A stretch of 64,000 bases of DNA from Colocasia esculenta (Eukaryota > Streptophyta > Magnoliopsida > Alismatales > Araceae): positions 152,471,371-152,535,370 of the forward strand of contig CM024757.1 of the NCBI GenBank assembly GCA_014218235.1, in the 5' to 3' direction. A program made the position numbers and the translations under genes. How positions within the stretch are numbered: position 1 is the first letter of the stretch; every line of letters starts with the position of its first letter. The notes beneath the pieces were generated by a model. That model saw nothing but the letters and a program-made list of their open reading frames with translations, had not been told where the DNA came from and did no database searches. Shown here one piece after another: positions 22,653 to 34,644 of the stretch.

Positions 22653-24807
22653 TGTAGCGGCCCTCGTCATCCAGACCCGTTACCTAAGAACGTGCCTGAT
22701 CTGACTTCGCCTCCCGCGAACGAGCCAAAGCCTCGCAAGGGATATCATTCACACAAGTCCATCGAAATATAAAGGAAACTGCTGAAATATATTATAAGAT
22801 TGTCATCTCACAAATATTTACAAGGAATTTACATAGCCATTTCTCAACTAAAACTGTACACAACTACAATAATAACCTGAGGCATACCCTGAGGTGTACA
22901 AAGAAAGGAAATTACACTGCTGGAGGTGCAGACCCTACTCCGCTACAGTGCGGCTCAGAACTAGACGATGGGTGCGAAGTCTCCTGCTCTCCCTCACCTG
23001 AAAGGGGTAGAGGTGAGCCTCACGAGTCACTGGCTTAGTAGGGAAACTCCCCTAAAAATCGAGCAAACGAACGCAAGTAGTAAAGTAGGAGGCTATGCTA
23101 ACAATTTATAGAACTAGCTAACAGGATATAAAGCTGTAAATATCACTTACCATTTGTCGCTTAATAGAAAACAAAAATATTAAATAAACGACAAACCACA
23201 ATCAGGTGTACGTGCTAAAGTAGGAAAATGCCACACTCGAGCCACGAAGACTGGTTCGTGACACCAGCTACTGACCCGGACAAACCACACAGGACTACCT
23301 CTCAGTCTCGCAGCCATGGACGTAAGGTCCAGCTGCTGCTCCACTAGAACACAAGCCAAGAAACTGTGGAGACCAACCAACACCACTCTTGCGGACCACA
23401 CTGCCGCAGGCCCATGCCTGGCACCTTTAGGAACTCTGGCTTGAGCTCCCTAAAGTGAGGCACAGGAAAACAGGACTGGCTGGGGCCCAGTACGTCTACT
23501 GGTGTTCGTAACTCCCAACCATGAGCGCGCTACAAGCGACAAAACACAAACTCTCACAAGTTGTTGTCCCACTGCCGTCTTTCCCTCAGCCAGATGTACA
23601 ACTCTACACAAGAGTGAGGGTGTCTAGGAAGACGACAAGACCTTGTTGGTACCCAGTATCGGGACAAGCCCCGAGCACACACACGTGCCTGGCTCACACA
23701 AAATCTGGGGCTCCCAACTGAAGAGGTATCCACGATAGGCGTCGTACTACTCGCCACGCACACACAAACCACGTGCACATCGCACAAGCCACGTGAAACT
23801 CCATGCCAACAGCGTGAACACCTTACTAACCGCACACACACAACATGCTTCCTGAGCGCTACAGGTGCTCATGCACCGCTTACCCTTGCCATGTAACACA
23901 GTTCACGAAAATCGGATAAACCTGATCTCTTATGCATACACAAACAAAGCCTCGATTATGAACGCGACGGGGTCTCATGTCACCTTCAGAATGTGACAGC
24001 CCGATATGTCGCGTTCCAGAACATGAACGCGACAGGTCGGCCTGTCGCGACCTGGTCGCGATGGGAGGGTCTGTCGCCTTCACAGGCGAAAACCCTAATC
24101 CAGAAACCCTTCTTCGGATCACCCTCAGAATCCCTGCAAACTAGTGTTTTCATCCATTTTACATGCTTTAATGAGTGCCCTAGCATGGTATCTACTATTT
24201 GGAAAGTCAATAACACATTAAACACACCACACACACACTCCACGGATCAAAACAAGTGGAATCTCCCTACCTCTACGAAGAACGTGAAGTACGAGATTCT
24301 CACGGCGTTTCCCCTGCTCCACGCGGCGTCCTCGCGGCGAGAACATGCCCAAAACACCACCAAAATGTGAAATCGCCCAGAAACCACCGCACAACACCTT
24401 CCCTGGCTGAGCAGAGCTTGCAAAAGCTCTGTTCAGCCAAACCTATTTTAAAATGCAGCTCAGTTGGGAACGCGACACATGCATCCATCGTGACCTGAAC
24501 GTGATGGTGCTGGCTGTTGCCTTCCCAAGGTCGACGTCAGCAACCCGCTCAACGCGTGACACGCGGCGCGCATGAAGACGACAACCCAAAATAGCGGTTC
24601 CATGAATGCGACACCTAGGGCTGTCGCATTCAAAATGCGATGCCCCTCACTGTCACGTTCACAGACAGTGAACCAGTGAGTGCTTTGGGCCTAAACCGCC
24701 GGCCCACAAAGCCTCACAACCTATGGAAACACCTGCTACACACATCATCGGCCACACACTGGCCTCCACAACTATTATATGGCGATCCGAACAACCAGTA
24801 CGCTACA
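22653..24807 (-). repeat. 3' LTR of element C2 (2,155 bp)
   Basis: Bounded by TGTAGCGG and CGCTACA; next to it, 24808-24823 is the complement of the purine tract TTTTAGGAGATAG. Holds GCGAC/GTCGC word clusters at 23960-24070 and 24470-24670, matched at 30965-31085 and 31475-31670 in the other LTR. Confidence 0.9.
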
Positions 24808-24903
24808 TTACTATCTCCTAAAAGAAATTTCATCCTCAAAATTTAAAACCGAAACTCGACATTAAATAAATTTTCACTTACACAAGCATAGTACTATCAC
24901 CTA

Positions 24904-27900
24904 AAAGAATTAAAGACTTACTCAAACAAGTATGGATATACTTTCATCATTTCATCTGCAAGTTCCCATGTATCTTCTCCACCCTATCTATTTTCCCATC
25001 TGACTTTCACTAGTTCAATTTCTTTATTTCTGAGTTTCTGGGTTCTTCGGCCTGTAATTTGCCCTGGATATTCCGGCATTGTCATATCTGGCTTCAAATC
25101 TTCTCTTTGATAACTAACCACCTGGGTAGGATCTTTGATGTACCTTCTGAGCATTGAAACGTGAAACATGTCATGTGCATTAGTAAAATCTACTGGTAAA
25201 TCTAATCTGTAAGTTGTTTCACTAACTCTTTCTTTTATCGGAAATGAGCCAACATACCTCGGACTCAATTTGCCTCTTTTTCTAAATATGAGCACACCTT
25301 TAGTAGGAGAAACTTTCAAGAAGACATAATCTCCAACCTCAAATTGTAAAGGCCTGCGTTTGGTATCTGCATAACTTTTCTGGCGACTCTGCGCTGTCTG
25401 AAGCTTTTCTTTAATAAACTTTACTGTCTCTGCACATTGCTGAATCAACTCTGGTCCCATAACCTGTCTCTCACCCACTTCATGCCAATTTAATGGTGTC
25501 CTGCACGGTCTACCATATAATGCTTCATAAGGTGCTATTCCAATACTTGCATGATGGCTGTTATTATAGGCAAACTCTACCATGCCCAAGTGATGCTCTC
25601 ATACACTTCCCCAAACTAAACAACAAGCCCTCAACATATCTTCTATTGTTCAAATTGTTCTTTCTATCTGCCCATCTGTCTGTGGATGATAAGCCGAACT
25701 ATATCTCAATTCTGTGCCAACCACTCTTTGCAAACTCCTCCAAAAGCCTGATGTGAACCTGTGATCTCGATTTGAAACAATGGTAACTGTAATCTCATGT
25801 AAAGGTACTATTCTTTCTACATATAATTTGGCTAATCTATCCACTGACCAAGACATACTTACTGGTAATAACCTGCAAACTTTGGTCAATGTGTCCACAA
25901 AAACCCAAATACCATTATGACCTGTTGATGACCTGGGCAAACCAACAATGAAATCCATAGCAATATCATCCCATTTCCACTGTGGAATGGGTAACGGCTG
26001 TAATAGTCCTCTTGGCCTCTGGTACTCTACCTTTATTTGCTGACATACTGCACATCTTGCTATAAATTTTTCAATTTCTTTCTTCATATTGGGCCACCAG
26101 AAATGTTTCTTCATGTCTTGATACATTTTGGTACTGCCTGGATGAATGGTGTATCTCGACCTGTGACCCTCTTCCAATACTTTCTGTCTGACCTCAGCAT
26201 TTGCTGGCACATATAATCGACCCTTGAGTCTGACCACACTGTCATCTCCAAGAGTCACTTCTTCCATTCTTACAATATCTGCTAATTTGTCATCCGTCTT
26301 CTGCACTTCTACTATCTGCCAGTATAGGGAAGGTTCCACTGCGCTGCTTGCTAATATTGCTCTCCGCTGGCTATTGGGCACATATAATGAATTTTTTGTC
26401 ACATCTTCATACAATTTCCATTCTCTGATCATAAGTTGATTCATAACTGCTTTTCTGCTCAGTGCATCTACCACCACATTAGCTTTACCTGGATGATATG
26501 CTTAACTGAAGTCGTAATCTTTCAGATACTCCATCCACCTGCACTGTCTTAAATTCAGATCTTTCTGAGAAAGGATGTACTTTAAACTCTTATGATCAGT
26601 GAATATCTCTAACCTCTCACCGTATAAGTAATGCCGCCATATCTTTAATGCAAAAACCACTGCTGCTAATTCTAAATCATGTGTTGGATAATTCTCTTCA
26701 TGTTTCTTTAACTGTCTAGATGCATAAGCTATCACCTTGCCATGTTGCATCAACACTGCTCCTCAACCTCTCCTTGATGCATCAGTGTATAAAACAAATC
26801 CACCACTACCTGATGGAATCTCCAATATTGGTGCTGAAGTCAATCTTTTCTTTAATTCTGTAAAACTGCATCTGCATTCTGAAGACCATACAAAAGGTAT
26901 TCCTTTCCTTGTCAATCTTGTCATTGGAGCTACTATCTTCGAGAAATCTTGGATGAACCGTCTATAGTATCCTGCAAGGCCTAAAAAGCTTCTAATTTCT
27001 GACACAGTCTTCGGTTCTTCCCATTTCATTACTGCTTCAACCTTAGCTGGATCAACTGCAACACCCTCTGCTAAAATGACATGACCCAGAAACTAAATTT
27101 CTTTCAACCAGAACTCACATTTACTAAACTTACCATACAATTGATGATCTCTTAAGGTCTGCAATGTGATCCTTAAGTGTGTTGCATGCTCCTCCTTTGA
27201 TGCTGAATACACCAAAATATCATCAATGAAAACCGCAATGAACTGATCCAAATACGGGTGAAAGATCTTGTTCATTAAATTCATGAAGGTTGTTGGTGCA
27301 TTTGTCAAACCAAATGGCATCACCACAAACTCGTAATGCCTATATCTGGTCCTGAAAGCTGTCTTATCAATGTCTTCTCCCTTTATCCGCAACTGATGAT
27401 ACCCTGATCTCAAATCTATCTTGGAAAACACCTTGACTGATTGAAGTTGATCAAACAAATCATCTATTCTAGGGAGTGGATACTTATTCTTAATTGTGAC
27501 CTTGTTCAATTGCCTATAGTCAATACACATTCTCAAACTGCCATCTTTCTTTCTGATGAATAATATTGGCGCTCCCCATGGCGAATGACTGGGTCTAATG
27601 AAACCCTTCTCTAACAACTCCTACAATTGCTTCTTCATTCTTTCAATTCTGTTGGTGCCATTCTGTATGGTACTTTTGATATCGGCATACTGTCTGGATG
27701 CAATTCAACAGTAAAGTCCACCTCTCTATGTGGAGCTAACCCTGGCAAGTCTTCTGGAAATACGTCTGCAAATTCCCTAACTACTGGCACTGAATCTACA
27801 GACTTACCAGACTCAACTAAACTAACCGAAGCAAGGTACGCTACACACTCCGCATTAATCAACCTCCTAGCTCTAAATGCAGAAATAATAAGCTTAGGAG

Positions 27901-28318
27901 TATAAAAAGGCATACCTTGAAATTCAAATACTGCTTCACCGGGCCTGCAAAACCTGACCCTCTTCTTTCTACAATCTACCAGTGCCCCATAAGCTTCTAA
28001 CCAATCCATTCCCAATATCACATCATAATCCTTCAATGATAGGGCATACAATCTAGCTCATAATTGATTACCCTGAACTATTATCGAAACCTCATCTAGA
28101 AAGCAAGAAGTAAGCACGTAGCCACCAGAAGGAACTTCTACTACCAACTCACACTGCCTCTCTTCTAGGGGATGTACTATGCTATCCAGAAAATCTTCAA
28201 AAATAAATGAATGGGAAGCACCCGGATCAATCAACACTCTAGCAGAAAAGTCATAGAGTGGTAATATACCTTCAATGAGATTGGATGCCTCCGCTTGTGC
28301 TCTAGTGATTGCCATCAC
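24904..28318 (-). pseudogene. C2 pol: protease, RT, RNase H, integrase, chromodomain tail, many stops
   Basis: From 28318 leftward: aspartic protease with VLIDPGASHSFI (family norm D-S/T-G, so the residue after Asp is changed), linker VVREFADVFPEDLPGL, RT (KIDLRSGYHQLRI, FIDD near 27215), RNase H (LYTDASRRG…), HHCC site (HRSRYTIHPG … CAVCQQIK), integrase core (MDFIVGLPRS, SNRDHRF, HPQTDGQIE), and a tail with KLRNKEIELVKVRWEN and, after one more stop, GGEDTWEL. Protease and the upstream linker share one frame; RT onward is in another, with the shift near 27637. Stops interrupt it near 27620, 27093, 26763, 26502, 25650 and 24984. SNRDHRF instead of SDRDPRF means a catalytic Asp is lost. Non-functional. 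Confidence 0.9.
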
Positions 28319-28339
28319 TCGACCCCGTCCTCCTCTTTG

Positions 28340-29556
28340 GTATGGTGCACCTCTACCTTGTTCTGTTGGTGGTTGGTATGATTGTTGCTACTGCTGAGTC
28401 CCTCTACCGAAACCATAACCCTAGGACTGCGGACAATTTCTGGCTAAGTGCCCTGGCTGACCACAGGTGTAACACCTAAAACCTGGAAAAGTTGTGGGCT
28501 GCCCTACTGTACTCTGCTATGACTCCTCCAGAGTCGGTGGTCTGTAACCACGACCCTACTGAAAACCACCCTGCTGGAAGCCCTGCTGTCTACCACCACC
28601 TCGACCTCCTCCTCGAAAGAACTTCTTTATTCATTTGCCCCACTTTGCAAATCCAGACGATGATGAAGCTCCTGAGGGTGCCTTACCCTTGCTGACTCCA
28701 GTAGACTATTGGGGAAGTCAAAAACTGCCTGATCTACTTGTTTGTGAGTGTCCCTGTCTGGCCCGAACAGTCCTTTCTAATATTGCTGCTCTCTGCGCCG
28801 CCTCCTCCACCGTCTTGCACATAAGGGGAATCACTGCATCCTATAACTCGGCTCGCAAGCCTCTAATGAAGTACTCCACCATCATAGTATTATCAGTCGC
28901 CACATATGGAGCGTATCTACTCAAAGCCATAAATCTCATTTGATACTCTAATACCGACAAATTCCCCTGCTTTAAAGTCTGGAACTGCTCCCTCTTCGCC
29001 TGTTGTATCTGAACTAGAAATAAAGTATCATTAAAAATCGTCAAAAACTCATGCCAGGTGATACTATCCTCTGGTCTTCCTACAAACACTGTCTACATCT
29101 TCAATCTCCACCATTCCTGTGCAAAACCTCGCAACTGATAGGTGGAAAGAATCACCCTATCTGTCTGCGAACATCTCATTATCACAAACACTCTTTCTAT
29201 CTCATGCACCCAGTGTTCCGCTGTATCGGGGTTAGGGCCTCCTGAAAACATAGGGGGCTGCAACCTCAAAAACCTCTACACTAGTGTCGTAGGCTCCTCT
29301 GCACTAACTGGCTGTGCTGGTACTGCTGGAGGTATGGGTACAAAAGATGGTACCCCACTCCTGGTGGTGGAACTGGTGCTACTGGCACTGCCTCCTCTAC
29401 AACTGGTGGTCCTGCAACTGCTGGTTGTACCGGTGCCTACTGATCCAACCTCATCCGAATATTTATAAGACTTTCCCATATCCTTTCTATCATCCGCTGC
29501 GTAGCATCCTCTTCCGACTCATTTCCACCTCCACCCCAATCCCTTCTATCTGCCAT
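28340..29556 (-). pseudogene. C2 gag with one CCHC knuckle
   Basis: I place the start at 29556 (MADRRDWGGGGNESEED), 150 bases after the primer site, in a frame that stops after about 39 codons and continues through a Pro/Val-rich linker. The Gag domain then reads PPMFSGGPNPDTAEHW and, near 29120, QEWW, with a stop before FVGRPEDSITWHEF. The helical part follows (28841-29089), and the knuckle CYTCGQPGHLARNCP lies at 28430-28474. A single knuckle sets C2 apart from A1 and B, which have two cysteine clusters. The Ser/Thr-rich open frame at 29276-29479 is a shadow of the linker. Broken in several places. Confidence 0.8.
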
Positions 29557-29695
29557 TTCTGATCAAACACAAACAATATTCCAACCACATGCATACAATT
29601 ATTAATACAAAAACTAGGGTCAACTACCAGTAGTGGGCTAAAGTAGAGAATAGGCTACGCAAATTTCTGATTCCTTTATATTCACATGGACCTTT

Positions 29696-29706
29696 CTCTG
29701 ATACAA
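29696..29706 (-). other. Primer-binding site of element C2
   Basis: CTCTGATACAA is the complement of TTGTATCAGAG, one base off the initiator tRNA-Met type, two bases from the LTR start at 29709. Confidence 0.75.
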
Positions 29707-29708
29707 CC

Positions 29709-31815
29709 TGTAGCGGCCCTCGTTGTCCAGACCCGTTAACCTAATAACGTGCCTGATCCGACTCCACCTCCCACGAACGAGCCGAAGCCTCGCAAGGGAT
29801 ATCATTCACACAAGTCCGTAGAAATATAAAGGAAACTACTGAAATATATTATAAGATTGCCATCTCACAAATATTTACAAGGAATTTACATAGCCATTTC
29901 TCAACTAAAATTGTACACAACTACAATAGCAACCTGGGCCATACCCCGAGGTGTACAAAGAAAGGAAATTACACTGCTGGAGGTGCAGACCCTGCTCCGC
30001 TACCGTGCGGCTCAGAACTAGATGACGGGTGTGAAGTCTCCTACTCTCCTCACCTGAAAGGGGTAGGGGTGAGCCTCACGAGTCACTGGCTCAGTAGAGA
30101 AACTCCCCTAAAAACCGAGCAAACCAACGCAAGTAGTAAAGCAGGAGGCTACGCTAACAATTTATAGAACTAGCTAACAGGATATAAAGTTGTAAATATC
30201 ACTTACCGCTTGCCGCTTAACAGAAAACAACAATATTAAATAAATGGAAAACCACAATCAGGTGCACGTGCTAAAGTAGGAAAATGCCACACACGAGCTG
30301 TGAAGACTGGTTCACGACACCAGTTACTGACCCGGACAAACCACACAAGACTACCTCTCAGTCTCGCAGCCACGGACGTAAGGTCCAGCTGCTGCTCCAC
30401 TAGAACACAAGCCAAGAAACTGTGGAGACCACCCAACACCACTCCTGTGGACCACAATGCCGCAGACCCATGCCTGGCACCTTTAGGGACTCTGGCCCGA
30501 GCTCCCTAAAGTGAGGCACTAGAAAATAGGACTAGCTGGGGCCTAGTACGTCTACTGGTGTCTGTAACCTCCAACCACAAGCGCGCTATAAGCGACAAAA
30601 CACGTACAACTCTACACAAGAGTGAGGGTGTCCAGGAAGACGACAAGACCTCGTTGGTACCCAGTACTAGGACAAGCCCCGAGCACACACACGTTCCTAG
30701 CTCACACAAAACCTGGGGCTCTACACTGAAGAGGTATCCACAGAAGGCGTCGTACTACTCGCCACGCACACACAAACCACTTGCACACCGTACAAGCCAT
30801 GTGAAACTCCACGTCAACCGCGTGAACACCTCGCAAACCGCACACACACAATACGCTCCCCGAGCGCTATAGGTGCTCATGCACCACTTACCCTTGCCAT
30901 GTAACATAGTTCACAAAAATTGGATAAACCTGCTCTCTTATGCATACACAAACAAAGCCTCGGCTATGAATGCGACGGGGTCTCATGTCGCCTTCAGAAC
31001 GAGACAACCTGATATGTCACGTTCCAGAACGTGAATGCGACGGGTCGGACTGTCGAGACCTGGTCGGGACCAGAGGGTCTGTCGCCTTCACAGGCGAAAA
31101 CCCTAATCCGAAAACCCTTCTCCGGATCACCCCCAGAATCCCTGCAAACTAGTGTTTTCATCCGTTTTACATGCTTTAATGAGTGCCCTAGCATGGTATC
31201 TACTATTTGGAAAGCCAATAACACATTAAACACACCACACACACACTCAACGGATCAAAACAAGTGGAATCTCCCTACCTCCATGAAGAACGCAAAGTAC
31301 GAGATTCTCACGGCGTTTCCCCCGCTCCACGTGGCGTCCTCGCGGTGAGAACACGCCCAAAACACCACCAAAATGTGAAATCACCCAGAAACCACCGCAC
31401 AGCACCTTCCCTGGCCAAGTAGAGCTTGCAAAAGGTCTGTTTAGCCAAACCTGTTGAAAAACGCAGCTCGGTTGGGAACGCGACGCATGCATCCGTCACG
31501 ACCTGAATGCGACGGTGCTAGCTGTCGCCTTCCCAAGGTCGACGTCAGCAACCTGCTCAGTGCGTGACACGCGGCGCGCATGCAGATGACAACCCAAAAT
31601 AGCGGTTCCATGAACGTGACACCCAGGGCTGTCGCGTTCAGAACGCGACGCCCCTCACTGTCGCGTTCACAGACAGTGAACCAGTGAGTGCTTTGGGCCT
31701 AAACCGCCAGCCCACAAAGCCTCACAACCTGTAGAAACACCTGCTACACACATCATCGGCCACACACTGGCCTCCACAACTATTATACGGCGATCCAAAC
31801 AACCAGTACGCTACA
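29709..31815 (-). repeat. 5' LTR of element C2 (2,107 bp)
   Basis: Pairs with 22653-24807. It lacks about 60 bases present in the other copy near 23550-23590. Contains the same GCGAC/GTCGC words. Confidence 0.9.
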
Positions 31816-31824
31816 GGTGGATAG

Positions 31825-33053
31825 CTAATCGGCTTCCAATATGACATCGTAGCCCTCCATGGGCATACAGATCAAGTCGGTTCTAAGGTTGAGTTCACCA
31901 ATCATAACATCAGCTAATGGAAAGTATTTATTTAATTGAGCTTTCACCCCCAAAGGTGTAGTGACAGGCAATTCAAATTCCATGGAAGCAGGTTTTTCAT
32001 TTAATGTATCAGCAAATGCTTGTGATATGAACGAATGTGTTGTGCTAGTATCAAACAAAACAAATGCTGACTGGGAAAAGACAGGTAGTGTACCTTCCAC
32101 AACTCCACCCTCCTCGGTGGTCTCCACTTCTTGCAAGGCCTGCCGTCGGCCAGGCTTCTTTGTCCCATAGGACGCTTCTCATTTTCCTTAAGCAGGGGGC
32201 AATCGAGAATGTGATGCTCTCGACTCCCGCAACGTAGGCATGCGCCTTCCTTCCTCCAGCATTCTTTGGCAGTGTGACCCATCTTGTCACAGTGCTTGCA
32301 TCTAGGCTTGTTGTTTGAGGCAGCAGGGGTGAAGACCTTGGGCTTCCGCTCTTGGCTTGGCCAGTCAGTGATGCTTATTGGCCTTTTCTTGCCGTTGGTG
32401 GGCTTGCTTGGTGCTCCAGATGTCTGCTCTTTCTTTACCATTCTACCCTTGATGCGATCAGTGAGATCGGTAACATCCTCTAGCAGTTGTGCTTTCTTGA
32501 CCATCTCTGGATAAGTCTGGATGTCTAATGGTGCCAGTTGTGTGATGTATGCGGGCCTGAGCCCGTTAAGAAAGCGCTTCGCCTTCATTCTCTCAGTGCC
32601 GACCAGGTGATTGGCATATTGTGCCAACCGTGAGAACTGAGCTTCATATTCGGAAACTGTGAGATTCCTCTATTTACGTGCCGTAAATTCAGAGGCCTTT
32701 CTCTCTTGGACTCTTTCAGAAAAGTACTTGGAGTTGAAGTGCTCCTTAAACTCATTCCATGTAAACTGTGCATCGACCCTGGTGGCCTCCACGGACTCCC
32801 ACCATGCACGGGCGTCCCTCTCGAGCTGGAATGTTGCTAGCAGAAGTTTGCCACCATCCGCGCATTGCATGACGCAGAAAATATGCTCTATCTCCTTAAG
32901 CCAATTCTCTGCCTCATCGGGAACAGTGGTCCCACTAAAACGAGGCGGATTCAGAATGCGGAAATTCTTATGCAGATCTCCGGCTCCACAGTTACCATTA
33001 GCTCTAGCAGCATGAAGTAATGCCTGAGTGAGCTGCTGAATGGTGTGTTGCAT
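31825..33053 (-). pseudogene. B gag and protease
   Basis: From 33053 leftward: Gag domain (PPRFSGTTVPDEAENWLKEIE, W-W pair at RAWWESV), then a stop at 32670-32672 in the same frame, the rest of Gag, and two cysteine clusters (CKHCDKMGHTAKECW and CLRCGSREHHILDC, around 32210-32290). A frame change near 32140 leads to the protease part, which reads VLFDTSTTHSF where the family has D-T-G, so the glycine of the active-site triad is replaced. The frame runs to DVILEAD at 31825, where C2 begins; the next residues of the protein lie beyond A2 near 19590. The two cysteine clusters match the A1 pattern. Non-functional. Confidence 0.88.
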
Positions 33054-33270
33054 ATCTCGGAGTTGTGCACTCCGCTGCCATTGTTAGTGTTTAAGTCCCT
33101 TCAAAAGAGAATTTTTAATGTAAGATATTGAGGTTGCACTAAGTTTGTGCGTGTGTGAGTTTATTTTATCTTATTACCCATGGTTCTACCCATCTCACAT
33201 AGGTATGGAATTAGACTCTAAGTCAAGACAGGTCAAACCTAGATCATCTTATACTTAAGAATAACCTAGG

Positions 33271-33281
33271 CTCTGATACCA
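33271..33281 (-). other. Primer-binding site of element B
   Basis: CTCTGATACCA, exact complement of TGGTATCAGAG, six bases from the LTR at 33288. Confidence 0.85.
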
Positions 33282-33287
33282 CAAACC

Positions 33288-34644
33288 TGTAACGTCCCGA
33301 CGAGGAATATCGGAGCAAAATTATAGTTATTTAAATAGTACAGAGCGATAAATAAACATCAAACCATGGCACAATTGGAATAATACCAAATGAAATCCAA
33401 CTTCATTAATAATTCATCAACTAGCTATTACATTCTCTAATCAGAGCCAAACTAGGGCCCAGAGTACTTTATTCAAATCTAAACTATTACATAGCGGCTA
33501 TCTAGTGTCTGACTCATAACTAAACTAACTAACTACTAAGCAGTGGTTGCTGAACGGGTCACTCCTGAACATCATCCTCGTTCCCTTCCTCGTGAGTGTG
33601 GTAATCTCCATCCGACTCACCTGAAACACATGAAATAATAACGCAGGATGAGCGAATAATGCTCAGTAGGACTTAATATCTCGTAAGAACAAGTATGCTT
33701 TTTTAGGTGATTAATGTCTTAAATGACAGGACAACTAGAGAGCATAGTCATGTAGAGAAAAGTAACGATAGAAAGAGAATGATAGTACTTGTATATGGAA
33801 AATAGCACATCAAACATGATAATGGATTGACCATGTAACGATATAGCACGTAAAGTTGCACAACGGTGCACTAGTAATGATAGCACTTGTATAGATAGCA
33901 CTGATTGATTGTCATCGATTTAATCTTGATAGTATAATGGCACTGGATGTATGCCAACCTCCTAATCATTTTAACTCCCATAGGCAAATGGCACGTTTCG
34001 GGCGCTCCTCCTAGGACCAGATCGGGCCCTATTGCGTTGGCATAGTCATGTTTCTTATCTTAGAATATCAGTTGTATGGCCAAATAGAGTACCAAGAATA
34101 GATGAGAGTAAATGACGAATAGACGAGAGTGTAGAGAGAATGTGAACAGATAAGAGTATATAGATAGTAGATGAGAATAGGGACATAATCATAAAATAAC
34201 GATAAACAAGCGATAATAACAGTTGTACAACACATGGTCGTGTGTCAGCAGTCTGGTAGAAGAAACAACCATCTAATAGCCGTGCTATGAACACAAGCCA
34301 AAGGTCCAGCGTGATCTCAAGATAAGAGAGAACACACTAAGGTCGTTGGATCGTACTGATCCCTAAGGGTGTAATGGGTTTTAAGGGTACAACCAGCTCG
34401 TCGGCAAAGGACGTGGGCCAAAGCCAAGGAGACTTATAGAGGCCTTGACAAGGAGTCCCTCGTCCAGTCAGGAGTATTCCCAATGGAGAGGTGGTCCATG
34501 CCAAGAGAAAGTGTGTAACGAAATGTTGTCTGTCTTGCCTTGAGTCCTCGAAGGCAGAGGGACGCGATATCGGTGCACAAAGCATACAAATAAAACGAAG
34601 ACAAGTGTCATTTAAATAATAGAGAATTTAAGTGAAACAAATAC
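33288..34644 (-). repeat. 5' LTR of element B, first part
   Basis: Matches 13508-14870 of the 3' LTR. Interrupted after AATAC (34640-34644) by element A1; it resumes at 49808. Confidence 0.9.

Larger units (their letters stand above)
22653..31815 (-). mobile_element. Ty3/gypsy chromovirus C2, complete outline, TSD GGTGG
   Basis: LTRs begin TGTAGCGGCCC and end ACGCTACA: 3' LTR 22653-24807 and 5' LTR 29709-31815. GGTGG lies at 22648-22652 and 31816-31820. It stands immediately next to A2, sharing the middle GGTGG. I count about 13 differences in the first 160 bases of the two LTRs, mostly transitions, so the copy is not recent. Gag-pol runs right to left with a single CCHC knuckle and a chromodomain-like tail. 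Confidence 0.92.

Noticed and set aside
29276..29479. Ser/Thr-rich open frame at the start of C2 gag
   Set aside because: The Gag frame with MADRRDW and the PPMFSGGPNPDTAEHW motif is a different one; this frame is its shadow.
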